This document shows positions 21,380 through 29,963 of a stretch of 64,000 nucleotides of DNA, piece by piece. The translations under genes and the position numbers were made by a program. The DNA is from CAWAMR01 sp963783095 (GTDB taxonomy: Bacteria > Planctomycetota > Planctomycetia > Gemmatales > Gemmataceae). The notes beneath the pieces were generated by a model that saw nothing but the letters and a program-made list of their open reading frames with translations, searched no databases and was not told where the DNA came from. The stretch covers positions 266,631 to 330,630 of the forward strand of contig CAWAMR010000004.1 in NCBI GenBank assembly GCA_963783095.1, read 5' to 3'. The stretch's first letter is position 1. Each line of letters begins with the position of its first letter.

Positions 21380-22392
21380 GGCGTGGTTGTCGTGGTGGTT
21401 GTCGTCGTTGTCGATGTCGATGTAAGCGTCGATCCAGGAGCAGTTTGAATGGGGATCACCTGCACATATTGTTTATCCTCAGACTCACCCGCGCCCGCTT
21501 TCAATGTCATCGTGACACGAATGGCACCGGGAGGTCCGGTGGGGGTCAGACCGTCCGGTCCCACAACGCTGCCGTCCCACTGAGACTGCCAAACCAAATT
21601 GGTGGGATCCCAATATTCAAACATCAAAGAAGTTACTTCGGGTGCAATGTAATACAACTTGGGGTCAGGGTAAGCTGTTGGATCGGGAGTCGGCGGGCCG
21701 TAAAGGGTCGAGACGTTGTCGCTGGTAACCCACATGCTCTCGTAACGAACCAGACCATTGTCCGGGTCGAGCCAATAATCAATTCGACGAATGTCCGAAG
21801 GCAGGGGCGGGGCATTGCCCGACTGGTCATCGCTTACATTCACATAGTCCGGAACCCGTGCGACCCAAAGCGTCAGTTGATCGGGGCTGGATGCCGGGCC
21901 GCCCGATGGCGTCGATCCGCCGCTGGACGAGGTATTGCCGATTACTCCCACGAAGTAAGACAGCGTGCCAATCGGGTTATCGTTCGGCGGCGATGTGCTC
22001 GTCGTATTCGATAAGCCACCCGAACCACTACCACTGCCGCTGCCACTCGCTCCGCTGCCACTGCCCGAAGCCGCTCCACTTGCACCGGACCCCGTACCGG
22101 TTGAACCGGTGGTGCCCGTGGTAGCAGTTGTCCCTGAACTTGCAGCAACCTGTGCCTGGCTGAACGGAGCAACCGGGCTAACGCAGATGCTCAAATCGAT
22201 GGTGAGCCGATTCATGATGCCGCGAACCACCGTGGCACGTTCGACCACAACGCGATCGAGGTCTGCTTCCTGTAATTGCATTCGCATAATCACGTACAGA
22301 GCAAACAGCAAAATAAGTGTGATGGCGCTGGCAAGGAGCACTTCCAGAAGGGTAAAGCCCGAACGGGATTGGCGAAGTTTACGATGAATCAT
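21376..22392 (-). CDS. gspJ: Type II secretion minor pseudopilin GspJ
   Basis: The 338-residue protein has a canonical prepilin leader, R-S-G|F-T-L-L-E-V-L-L-A-S, with the cleavage Gly at -1 and Glu at +5, then a hydrophobic stem. The middle contains a Gly/Ser/Thr-rich low-complexity stretch (about residues 85-130), and the C-terminus ends in a run of threonines. Its ATG overlaps the gspI stop (ATGA), and its own stop overlaps gspK. The GspJ assignment rests on gene order and size, since minor pseudopilins are weakly conserved. Confidence 0.8.
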   Translation of the reverse strand: MIHRKLRQSRSGFTLLEVLLASAITLILLFALYVIMRMQLQEADLDRVVVERATVVRGIMNRLTIDLSICVSPVAPFSQAQVAASSGTTATTGTTGSTGTGSGASGAASGSGSGASGSGSGSGSGGLSNTTSTSPPNDNPIGTLSYFVGVIGNTSSSGGSTPSGGPASSPDQLTLWVARVPDYVNVSDDQSGNAPPLPSDIRRIDYWLDPDNGLVRYESMWVTSDNVSTLYGPPTPDPTAYPDPKLYYIAPEVTSLMFEYWDPTNLVWQSQWDGSVVGPDGLTPTGPPGAIRVTMTLKAGAGESEDKQYVQVIPIQTAPGSTLTSTSTTTTTTTTTTP

Positions 22393-22850
22393 TGGCCGCT
22401 CCCGCTCGTGGTGGTGCTGGTTGAAGTTGACGACGAAGACGACCCGATGGAAACATTGCCGCGATAATTGGGATCGAGCACGTATTCGTTCAAGACTGAC
22501 TCAATATGTTTGCCGTTTGGGAAATCGCGGTAAGCAGTCAGCGTGACCGTGTAAAGGTTGGCGACATTGTCGTAGGCGTTGATATCCGCTTTCCAGTTCC
22601 AATCGGGATCTTCGTCAAAGGTTCCGCTCGTGCCTCCGGAGGAAACCTGTTGCACCCCGGCAACAAACTCGGCGAGTTTCGATTGTGCCATCCGGGTCGC
22701 CCTGCTCTGCCAGCGGACATCATCGGCATTTCGCGAGGCAAGAGTCATGAGTTGACTGATGGCGATAAGCGAAAATAGAAAGATCGCCATTGCCACCAAT
22801 ACTTCGAACAAAGTCATACCCCGACGGACTGTGTGAGGAGCCAGTCGCAT
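22389..22850 (-). CDS. gspI: Type II secretion minor pseudopilin GspI
   Basis: The 153-residue protein starts MRLAPHTVRRG|MTLFEVLVAMAI: the class III signal with Met rather than Phe at +1, which is common in GspI, and Glu at +5. The C-terminus is a Ser/Thr-rich tail. AAGGAG precedes the ATG at 22850. Overlap with gspJ implies coupled translation. The order G-H-I-J-K supports the name. Confidence 0.8.
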   Translation of the reverse strand: MRLAPHTVRRGMTLFEVLVAMAIFLFSLIAISQLMTLASRNADDVRWQSRATRMAQSKLAEFVAGVQQVSSGGTSGTFDEDPDWNWKADINAYDNVANLYTVTLTAYRDFPNGKHIESVLNEYVLDPNYRGNVSIGSSSSSTSTSTTTSGSGQ

Positions 22851-22869
22851 CTTTACGATTCTCCTTGGT

Positions 22870-23394
22870 TCACTCCGTGGTCACCGTTCCGGTCAGTCCA
22901 CGCATCCGCAGAGTGATTGGTTTCATCCGATCACCCTCAATCTTGATGTAGGCATTTTCCTTGCAAGTACCGTCGGGCAAGAACGTAATGAGGTTCGTCC
23001 AACCGTTGCCGTCGGGGCTTGCGTTGAAATCGTCTTCGCGCTTGAACACGATTCCTTTGGGTAAGGTCATTCGCAAAGTAAGAGGCCCAGCCCCAATTGA
23101 GTCGGTGTCTTTTGCATCATCGGAACCCTGCCAGTGATCGGTGTCATCCGGACCAACTTTGAATCTGCCGCTGTCGAAATTCACTGCGAATCGATAGTTC
23201 ACCCCCTCTTCAATTGCATGGGCGCGGGCGTTGGCCCAGGCACCCCGAACTTCGTCGGCTGCGGCTTTAACTCTCGTATCGCCGTACCACGCCTGCATGG
23301 TGAGGTAGGCCACCGACATCATGATGATGAGGATGGCCATCACCACCAACACCTCAAGGAGGGTAAACCCCGCTCGCCGTCGCGATCGCTTCAT
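22870..23394 (-). CDS. gspH: Type II secretion pseudopilin GspH
   Basis: The 174-residue protein begins MKRSRRRAG|FTLLEVLVVMAIL, a standard prepilin leader and hydrophobic stem, followed by a GspH-type beta domain (VKAAADEVRGAWANARAHAI, then VNYRFAVNFDSGRFKV). I chose the ATG at 23394 because it gives the usual short basic leader; an upstream start at 23430 would add a non-basic segment. It lies 39 bases after gspG and 19 before gspI. Confidence 0.82.
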   Translation of the reverse strand: MKRSRRRAGFTLLEVLVVMAILIIMMSVAYLTMQAWYGDTRVKAAADEVRGAWANARAHAIEEGVNYRFAVNFDSGRFKVGPDDTDHWQGSDDAKDTDSIGAGPLTLRMTLPKGIVFKREDDFNASPDGNGWTNLITFLPDGTCKENAYIKIEGDRMKPITLRMRGLTGTVTTE

Positions 23395-23433
23395 GATCTC
23401 GCCTGAGGCAAAGGTTCCGAAGAATACCAAGAA

Positions 23434-23847
23434 TCACGTATTCGGCCCGCGTCTCGTGATCCTGCCGTACTTGGCGTGTTTCGTATAAACCAACGGAGTT
23501 TGCAGTTGTGTCGTGGGGTCGGTGTCGATCTCGAGTTGATACATATTTCCCCACGGATCCTTGATTTTCGTCTGCCCATCCTGAATGTTTTGCATCACGT
23601 TCTGATCCTGGAGACTGCTCGGGAATCCGTTCGCCCCATTTTGCATGTAATATTTGTTCACCGCATCTTCCCAGGCCTTGCATTCCAGTTGGGCTTTACT
23701 GACCTTGGAATCCTCCAGGTATTGCGGAATGAAGACAACCGCCGTACCGGCCAGGATCACGAGGATCGCAACGACCACGAGAACTTCGAGCAAAGTGAAA
23801 GCAGATCGCCGTGCAGCGACTTTCCGGACTGTTTTGGGAAGAATCAT
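23434..23847 (-). CDS. gspG: Type II secretion major pseudopilin GspG
   Basis: The 137-residue protein is the main pseudopilus subunit. The leader is VRKVAARRSA|FTLLEVLVVVAIL, and the C-terminal part contains the GspG hallmark D-P-W-G-N preceded by a long helix (SKAQLECKAWEDAVNKYYMQ) and Y-Y-M-Q-N-G. The residue before the cleavage site is Ala instead of the usual Gly. AGGAG lies seven bases before the ATG at 23847. It heads the operon, with 377 bases of non-coding sequence upstream that must carry the promoter. Confidence 0.88.
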   Translation of the reverse strand: MILPKTVRKVAARRSAFTLLEVLVVVAILVILAGTAVVFIPQYLEDSKVSKAQLECKAWEDAVNKYYMQNGANGFPSSLQDQNVMQNIQDGQTKIKDPWGNMYQLEIDTDPTTQLQTPLVYTKHAKYGRITRRGPNT

Positions 23848-24224
23848 AAGCAACTCCTGACGAGAGAATGGCACCGATGAAATAGTATAACCTGTAAGGG
23901 GGTTAAGGTTTCATGAGAGGTTGCGCCCCCCCTACAAGTTATAAGCGTTCGTCGATGCACAAATAGGACATTTCAACCGATATTGTACGACTCTATTCGG
24001 TTGAGGATACATCGTTTTGCGAGTGGATGCACCAGAATTTTCAAACGGCGGGCTTGGGCCGCGCCGGTTGCGCTTCCCGCAGGGACGGCAACGGCGAGTA
24101 TCGGAACTTGAATCGGCGAGCCCGGGACGCTCCCGTGCGCCAACATTGGAAAATATTTTGACGTTCGGCAACGCCGGGCCGAATCGGGCTCCGAATTTAA
24201 AAGGTTCGAGGAATCGCGTGGCGG
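23848..24224. other. Region upstream of gspG, possible zinc-ribbon remnant
   Basis: This 377-base stretch holds the T2SS promoter region. It also contains a 79-codon minus-strand frame (23932-24171) ending L-K-C-P-I-C-A-S-T-N-A, which may be a fragment of a zinc-ribbon protein; it has no supporting ribosome site or second Cys pair, so I do not call it a gene. Confidence 0.35.
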
Positions 24225-25175
24225 TTACTGCTTCACCACGTCGCGGACTTCGTCGATCGTTTGCGCGACCAGCAATCTCTGTTGAATTGTTCGCAGTTTC
24301 GCGACGTCGATGATCTCTCGAATCCGCGCGAAAAGCTCTTTGCCCGGCTCGCCGAACTTCAGTTCCAAGCCAGTCTCAAGCGAATTGACTAGCTCCAGCT
24401 GCCGGCCTTTTTCGAGACCTTTTTCGAGACCTTTTTCGAGACCCTCCTCGATGCCTTCCTCACGAGCGGACTCAACATAGAATTGCCGGTCTCGTATGGC
24501 TTTCAGTCGCGACTCGTATCGCTCTCGTTCGATTTCGCTCAGCGTCATGTTTTTCATCACCTCCACGGCCTTCACCAACGGCGGCGTATTCATGCCGTCG
24601 GGAATCGGGTCCGTCTCCAAACTCTCACCATATCGAAGGAAATAACACCAGCGTTCCAGATCGTCCTTCAATTCCTCGATTTTACCAAGAAACTTGGGCA
24701 GTTCAATCACGTGAATCGAGAGATCCTCGCATAGGGCAAAACTTGGTTGACTGCTCGAACGCACGGCAAATTCGTGATGGAACCCCGCTGCCGAAAAAAG
24801 AACCCTGTTCACGAAACTGATCGAAATCGTCGGCTGCAGCAAGCGATAGTCATCTCCCTCGTGAAGCTGCGATTGGTAAAGCTTCGACCAATAGAAAAGG
24901 ATGCGCTTCGGATACGCCTTCCCGGCCGCCATCTCCATTTCGATATTGTACAATCGCCCGCTCCGGTCGCGGGCCTTGATGTCGAGGATCGAGAGCTTAT
25001 CATCCAACAAGTCTTTGTCGTTAAACGGGTTCAAGATCTCCACATCGACGATCGGCTCCGCAAGGAACGCGCGGAGGATTGCGTTGAGCAACGCGATCAA
25101 CAAAGGCTTGTTCGCCTCGCTGCCGAACAGCTTCTTGAAGACATAATCGACCTTCGGATCGATGCCAAGGATCAT
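24225..25175 (-). CDS. Rpn-family PD-(D/E)XK nuclease / putative transposase
   Basis: The intact 316-residue protein matches the Rpn (PDDEXK_2) family, linked to recombination-promoting endonuclease activity. The opening D-P-K-V-D-Y-V-F-K-K-L-F-G is the family signature. The nuclease core follows: D-K-L-S-I-L-D-I-K-A-R-D (catalytic Asp), then Y-N-I-E-M-E-M (E-x-E for the ExK position) and K-R-I-L-F-Y-W-S-K-L-Y. The C-terminal third carries a GLEKGLEKGLEKGR repeat, also typical of the family. AGGAG lies before the ATG, overlapping the end of the serine hydrolase, so the two are probably co-transcribed. Such genes are usually multicopy. Confidence 0.88.
   Translation of the reverse strand: MILGIDPKVDYVFKKLFGSEANKPLLIALLNAILRAFLAEPIVDVEILNPFNDKDLLDDKLSILDIKARDRSGRLYNIEMEMAAGKAYPKRILFYWSKLYQSQLHEGDDYRLLQPTISISFVNRVLFSAAGFHHEFAVRSSSQPSFALCEDLSIHVIELPKFLGKIEELKDDLERWCYFLRYGESLETDPIPDGMNTPPLVKAVEVMKNMTLSEIERERYESRLKAIRDRQFYVESAREEGIEEGLEKGLEKGLEKGRQLELVNSLETGLELKFGEPGKELFARIREIIDVAKLRTIQQRLLVAQTIDEVRDVVKQ
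24406..24441. repeat. Three perfect 12-bp tandem repeats inside the Rpn gene
   Basis: The unit CCTTTTTCGAGA occurs three times without mismatch (24406, 24418, 24430) and degenerates on the right. It encodes the E-K-G-L repeat in frame, so copy-number change would alter the protein by four residues without a frameshift. Confidence 0.85.
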
Positions 25176-25178
25176 GGC

Positions 25179-26387
25179 TCAATTCTCCTTTGAGCGGGCC
25201 AGATACTTCGGGAAGAGGTCGTTCTTCGGCCAGTTCTTGATGGAACGGATCACCTTGCGCATTTCCGGCGATAGGAACGCCACCGGTGAAATATCGTCCT
25301 TTACGGTGAGTCTGTGCGTGCCGTTGAACATTGCCGCATAAATGACGTTCCCCTGATCCAACCAGAGCCACTTTGTGGAAGACCCGTCGAGTCGACCGGT
25401 GTGGTAACAGCCCGCTTCAAAGTGTGCTTGTATGCTCTTACCACGCAGCGCCGGGAATTTGTCAGGCTCCGCGAGAGCGCTCAAAAACCGCGTCATCTCG
25501 ACGGGCGAGGCGATCCAGCCGCTATGAGAATCCATCGTCTCCACGCTCCACGCTCCATAGGGAGGCGGCACATTGTCAGTCCGGTTGAAGACTGATTTCG
25601 CAGGCCCCCAGCCGAGCTCGTAATACTTCACCTCGTCGGGAAATCGATCGGCCTCCAAGGTTCGCCCGATCTTCATTCGGGTAATGCCGATCGGTTTGAG
25701 AACATTTTCTCGAATGTAGTCGTCGTACTTTGCCTTCGTCACCGATTCAATGACCCTTCCCAGGATAAGGTAGCCGAAGTTGGAATAATGCATCTCCGTC
25801 CCCGGGTCATAATCGAGCGTTTGTCCGAGCATGAAGCGGATAATATGCTCCGGGCGAGGCGGCGAATCGACCTTGAGAGCATCGGCGATGCGAAAGGGCA
25901 TGTAGACCGGGTCGCCGAACTTCTCGTAGTCGAAGCCGCCCTTGTGATCGAGCAGATGCTTGACGGTAATGGTTTTCCACCGAGCATCGAACTCCTTGCC
26001 TGGTTCCAGGACCGGCTGAAGTTTCAGTAGCGGAAACACTTTGTCGGTGAGTTTGAGTTTACCTCGATCGACGAGTTGAAGAATGCCGGCAGCAGTGAAT
26101 GGTTTGGAATTGCTGGCGAGCCGAAACAGCGCATCAGGCTGCATCGGCGTTTCTTTTTCTCGATCGGCATAGCCGAAACCGCGCGCATAAACCAGTCGGC
26201 CGTCTTTGGTTACGGCCAGCGCAGCGCCGGGGAGTTTGTGCTTTTTCAAGATTTTGAGCACGGCGTCGTCGAAACCCTTCAGATCGGGAACGGCAACGCC
26301 CGAGACCGGCAGCGTTTTTTCGCGCGGAGCTTGCCCAAAGGCAGCAGTTCCAACCCATAAAATCGTCAAGATCGCAGCAGGTTTCAT
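25179..26387 (-). CDS. Exported serine hydrolase, class C beta-lactamase/esterase fold
   Basis: The roughly 402-residue protein begins MKPAAILTILWVGTAAFG with a signal peptide. The penicillin-binding fold motifs are in order: S-N-S-K (S-x-x-K, in LASNSKPFT), Y-S-N (in HYSNFGYLILG) and H-T-G near the C-terminus in place of K-T-G. This places it in the beta-lactamase-related serine hydrolase family (DD-peptidase or esterase); the substrate is unknown and resistance is not implied. I chose the ATG at 26387 over 26420 because it begins the signal peptide. It sits 29 bases after the DUF2721 gene and 3 bases before the Rpn gene. Confidence 0.85.
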   Translation of the reverse strand: MKPAAILTILWVGTAAFGQAPREKTLPVSGVAVPDLKGFDDAVLKILKKHKLPGAALAVTKDGRLVYARGFGYADREKETPMQPDALFRLASNSKPFTAAGILQLVDRGKLKLTDKVFPLLKLQPVLEPGKEFDARWKTITVKHLLDHKGGFDYEKFGDPVYMPFRIADALKVDSPPRPEHIIRFMLGQTLDYDPGTEMHYSNFGYLILGRVIESVTKAKYDDYIRENVLKPIGITRMKIGRTLEADRFPDEVKYYELGWGPAKSVFNRTDNVPPPYGAWSVETMDSHSGWIASPVEMTRFLSALAEPDKFPALRGKSIQAHFEAGCYHTGRLDGSSTKWLWLDQGNVIYAAMFNGTHRLTVKDDISPVAFLSPEMRKVIRSIKNWPKNDLFPKYLARSKEN

Positions 26388-26416
26388 GCAACGAGTCCGA
26401 AGTCTCCATAACGTTA

Positions 26417-26970
26417 TCAATCCGCTTCGCCGATCGCGTTGTTTCCTGGGGCTCGCTCGTTGTCGAGATCTGCGGCGAGCCTCTTCTTGCGCCCTGTCGC
26501 AGAAATTCGATTTCCAGACTCAGAATCGAGTGCGTTTGTCGTGTTTCCCAAACCAGGATACCGGACCCGATCAGCAAGCCCCCAATTCCTACCACTCCGC
26601 AACAAAACGCGGCAATCAGAGCCATATCGCGAAAGAGTTCGTGGCGAGTGATAAAGAAGATCGCTCCTACCAGCGAAAAAAAACTCGTTCCGGCGAACGA
26701 TCCCACAGCGAGGTAAAAGGCGGTCAACGCGCGAACCAAAAGAATCGTTCGTCGCTCCGCATATTCGACCTGTCGCCAGCGCAGTAGAGTTTCGGGATCG
26801 TCCGCGCTTTCTTTACCCTCCAACGCGGCCACCAGAGAACGGGCACGATCGATTGACCGGGCAAAACGGTTGGATGTCTGCAGACCCATGACCGAGGAAG
26901 CATTGGTCAAGACCGCAGGCGCAACAATAAAGGTCAAGACGGCAAACGGATTGACGCTGAAAGGATCCAT
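26417..26970 (-). CDS. DUF2721 membrane protein, one frame break
   Basis: The conserved DUF2721 pattern is plain: NPFAVLTFIVAPAVLTNASS, then S-N-R-F-A-R-S-I-D-R-A-R. Three hydrophobic helices follow (FYLAVGSFAGTSFF, MALIAAFCCGVVGIGGLL). One base seems missing near 26485; switching frame there gives R-K-R-L-A-A-D-L-D-N-E-R and a stop at 26417, which avoids a 250-base overlap with the hydrolase gene. The ATG at 26970 matches the usual family start (M-D-P...N-P-F). The function of this family is unknown. Confidence 0.72.
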
Positions 26971-27020
26971 CGATGCGGCTCGGCACGCCAAAATGACCTG
27001 ATTGGACACTGCAGTAGATT

Positions 27021-28883
27021 CTATTGAGTCTTCTTTCCCGAAGCTGCCGAGAACTGTTCGCAGCGCAGAAGCATCGCTTTCGCATGCTCCATTCTTGCAG
27101 GGAAAAGCGGTCGAAGCTCCGGGAAATTATTGATGAAGGTTTCCCAATAGTCCTTGGCATTTACCCACAGCACCTGCGTCTCGGATTTCAATCCTTCTGT
27201 CGGTGTCAGATCCGACACTGCCTGCAAATGCTCGGCTTTTTCCTGGGCACACTCGGCCGTCAAATACGCAGCTTCGCTGCGCACGAGCTTGGAGGCGCTG
27301 CGCCCGACCCAAAGGTGCAGGGTTGCATCGTGGAACAGGTGAGCCTTGTTCGACCTTGCGGCCTCGATCCCCGCCTGGTTCTGATCGTGTAGCGCACGCG
27401 CCTCGTCGGCAAAAACACTCACAGCCTGTTCCGTCCAGATCTGGAACCTTCTTTCCATATCCGGAGCTGCGTCGGCCTCCCTCAGAAGGCTATCTTGATC
27501 GTACTTCAATGTGCTCAGAGCAAGGTTGGCATCGTTGAATTGTCCGCGCAAGATCCGATCGCGTGGCGAACCGTATCGAAAAAAGAGGTTTCGCATCGGT
27601 TGCACATAAAGTTGGTGAACCCACTCTTGTCCAGGACCGTCAACCCGAGTCACAAGATTCGGGCGATTTTTGTCGCGCAGCACCAGGATCGGCATGAAGT
27701 TCGATGGGATATACTCCTTTTCGTATTGCACTGTATATTCGTTTTTGGCTGGAGGAAGAATCGTGCCGTTGGACAGCCTTCGTTCCATGTGAAAGCGACG
27801 AAGAATGTGCGTGTAGGTCAACTCAAAACTCAAATCATCCGGATTCTTGGGGTGGGGATTCCAGAATCGGCATTTTGTCTCGCCGGCTTCTTTGAGGATC
27901 CGGTCGCGGGTTGCAAGAACATCCCAGTGCAGCTTGACCGGGCTGGAATCCGAAGTGATCCCTTCGAGCCAGGCCATCCGCGACGAAAGACCGCTGAGGG
28001 GGCAGGCAAGAAACGGCTCCCAGAGTTTGATTTCACCCGGCTTCCAGTCGTGTTTGGCCGTCCAGTCGTTCAACTGGTCCGGCTTGCTTCGCAGCTGAGC
28101 CAGCGTTGCGACCCCCTGGCCCCCGGCGTCGGGAAATGGTTTGCCTTTGAGAGGGTCAAACAAAAAGATCTCTTTGCCGATGCGGACGCCGATCGCCCGA
28201 ATCGGAGTAAAAACCCGTCGTTGTCCCTTTTTGAGGTTGACGATTTGCACAACGGGTGCTTCCAGAATTGCCGGAGGACCGATCAGGCAGCCGTCGAGCT
28301 TTAGTTGGTGGAGCAAACCGAGAAATGCGTAGACGCGATCCAGTCCACTGCCATTGCCGCCCTCCAGGCTATACCAGGGTGGAGCAACGGGCAGGTTACG
28401 CTGCTCGAAGTAAATTTGCCGGCAGACAAATTCAAATGCCAGCACTGCTTTCTTGAGATCGGAGGCATTTGCCGCATTCAGCGAGCGAACGATATCGCGC
28501 AACAGCAGACATTCTTCGACATAAAATGGATCGACTTCATTGAATACTTCGGACTCGACTTCATGCGATTCCCGATCGGTCAAGTTCGCAAATTCAACCA
28601 GTGCTTTCCGGTCTGAATCGGTCCATTTCGGGCGTTGTTCTCGATTCGTCGCCGAGGCATCCAGTCCTTGCAGCACATCCTGACACACTTCATTGGTCGG
28701 TTCCGCGTCCAGACGCGCAACTTGAGCGCTGGTTGTATCGATTTCAGACCGAGGATTCGTTACTTTGGTCGGCCGGGCCTTATTGCCGCAGCCAACAAAC
28801 GCTGTCCCAGTCAAACACACGATGAGAATCGAACCCAGCCATACGAGTCGAAGCGAACTACGCCGATGCGCGGAAAATATCAT
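27021..28883 (-). CDS. Large lipoprotein with transglutaminase-like region
   Basis: The intact 620-residue protein has a signal peptide and lipobox (G-T-A-F-V-G-C). Residues about 120-250 look transglutaminase-like: AVLAFEFVCRQIYFEQRN, then G-L-D-R-V-Y-A-F-L-G-L-L-H-Q-L and L-D-G-C-L-I-G-P, where the Cys could be catalytic. The remaining C-terminal half is helical and unassigned. The start overlaps the end of kdsA by 26 bases, so the two are one transcription unit. Transglutaminase-like activity is inference from pattern; a complete Cys-His-Asp triad was not traced. Confidence 0.6.
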   Translation of the reverse strand: MIFSAHRRSSLRLVWLGSILIVCLTGTAFVGCGNKARPTKVTNPRSEIDTTSAQVARLDAEPTNEVCQDVLQGLDASATNREQRPKWTDSDRKALVEFANLTDRESHEVESEVFNEVDPFYVEECLLLRDIVRSLNAANASDLKKAVLAFEFVCRQIYFEQRNLPVAPPWYSLEGGNGSGLDRVYAFLGLLHQLKLDGCLIGPPAILEAPVVQIVNLKKGQRRVFTPIRAIGVRIGKEIFLFDPLKGKPFPDAGGQGVATLAQLRSKPDQLNDWTAKHDWKPGEIKLWEPFLACPLSGLSSRMAWLEGITSDSSPVKLHWDVLATRDRILKEAGETKCRFWNPHPKNPDDLSFELTYTHILRRFHMERRLSNGTILPPAKNEYTVQYEKEYIPSNFMPILVLRDKNRPNLVTRVDGPGQEWVHQLYVQPMRNLFFRYGSPRDRILRGQFNDANLALSTLKYDQDSLLREADAAPDMERRFQIWTEQAVSVFADEARALHDQNQAGIEAARSNKAHLFHDATLHLWVGRSASKLVRSEAAYLTAECAQEKAEHLQAVSDLTPTEGLKSETQVLWVNAKDYWETFINNFPELRPLFPARMEHAKAMLLRCEQFSAASGKKTQ

Positions 28884-29723
28884 GCGAAGCCCCGATGACA
28901 GGCTCGGTCAAAGCCTGCCGGATGCGAAGACAAATGCCAACGAGTGCCGGGAAGTCGTCCAGGGATATCATATTGGGGCCATCGCTCGGCGCCTTGCCCG
29001 GATCGGGATGGGTTTCGACAAAAACACCATCACAACCTGCCGCGACGGCCGACCGAGCCAGATAGGGGACCATCCGACGGTCTCCTCCTGTACTGTTCCC
29101 CTGACTCCCTGGAGTTTGTACGCTGTGAGTGGCATCGAAGATCACTGGTTTGCCGAGATCCTGCATCCACGGAATCGCGGCATGTCGTTCACGAGATTTC
29201 CGTAGCCGAATGTGCTGCCGCGCTCGGTGAGCAGCAGATTCGGATTGCCGGCCTCATCCATCTTGGAAATGACATTTTTCATGTCCCACGGTGCCATGAA
29301 CTGACCCTTTTTCACATTGATCGTTCGGCCTGTTTGCGCCGCTGCGAGCACCAGGTCGGTCTGCCGGGCCAGAAACGCCGGAACCTGCAATACCGCGCAT
29401 ACTTGAGCCACTGCCTCGACTTGATGACATTCGTGGATGTCGGTCGTGACCGGAATGTCCAATCGTTGTCGAACCGTATCGAGCGTCTTTAACCCTTCCT
29501 GCAAGCCAGGCCCACGGAATGATTTCCCCGAACTGCGATTCGCCTTGTCGAACGACGCTTTGAATATTAGAGGGAAACCGAGCCGATCGGAATAGCTTCG
29601 CAGGCGATCGGCGATGAACAGGGTCAAATCGTGCGATTCAATGACACAAGGCCCCGCGATCCAGAGGATCGGCTGCCCCTTGCCGCATTTGAGTGCGCCA
29701 ATGGAGACGGGTAGATTTTCCAT
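28858..29723 (-). CDS. kdsA: 3-deoxy-8-phosphooctulonate synthase, one frame break
   Basis: KdsA condenses phosphoenolpyruvate with arabinose-5-phosphate to make Kdo-8-phosphate for lipopolysaccharide. Family motifs are complete: IAGPCVIES, FKASFDKANRSS, GLQEGLKTL, TDIHE, PAFLARQTDL, NVKKGQF and F-D-A-T-H-S-V-Q, and the C-terminal DGVFVETHPDP. One base seems missing near 29165-29175 (before A-I-P-W-M-Q-D-L-G-K-P-V-I). I chose the ATG at 29723, with GGAGG eight bases upstream, over the ATG at 29738. It indicates that this organism makes Kdo, hence a true outer membrane. Confidence 0.92.
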
Positions 29724-29800
29724 AGTTCGATCCTCCATCGAATTGGGGGGGTCTCAGTGGTGTCGCTGTATCAGTTTAGCCCAAATACCTTCGTTGCTAC

Positions 29801-29897
29801 ACAACGGCGAACCCCATGCGTAAGCTTGGGGGTGTCTACCAGCATTCCGACCCTGCCTCTTTAACCCCCAAGCTTACGCACGGGGTTCGCCCGTTGT
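29801..29897. repeat. 33-bp-arm inverted repeat (REP-like)
   Basis: The arms 29801-29833 and 29864-29897 match with one mismatch and one extra base, around a 30-base loop. Core words are GCGTAAGCTTGGGGG and its complement. It lies in the gap between the holA stop and the kdsA start, 3' of holA. Confidence 0.85.
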
Positions 29898-29963
29898 CTG
29901 TGGCTATACCCGTAATGTGTCGCTGCGACTCCACCGGAGTGTAGCGGGTGAACGAAGATTCGA

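Noticed and set aside
26134..26416. Extension of the DUF2721 protein into the serine hydrolase gene
   Set aside because: The extension is Arg/Cys-rich and overlaps a clear signal peptide; the neighbouring frame ends naturally at 26417.
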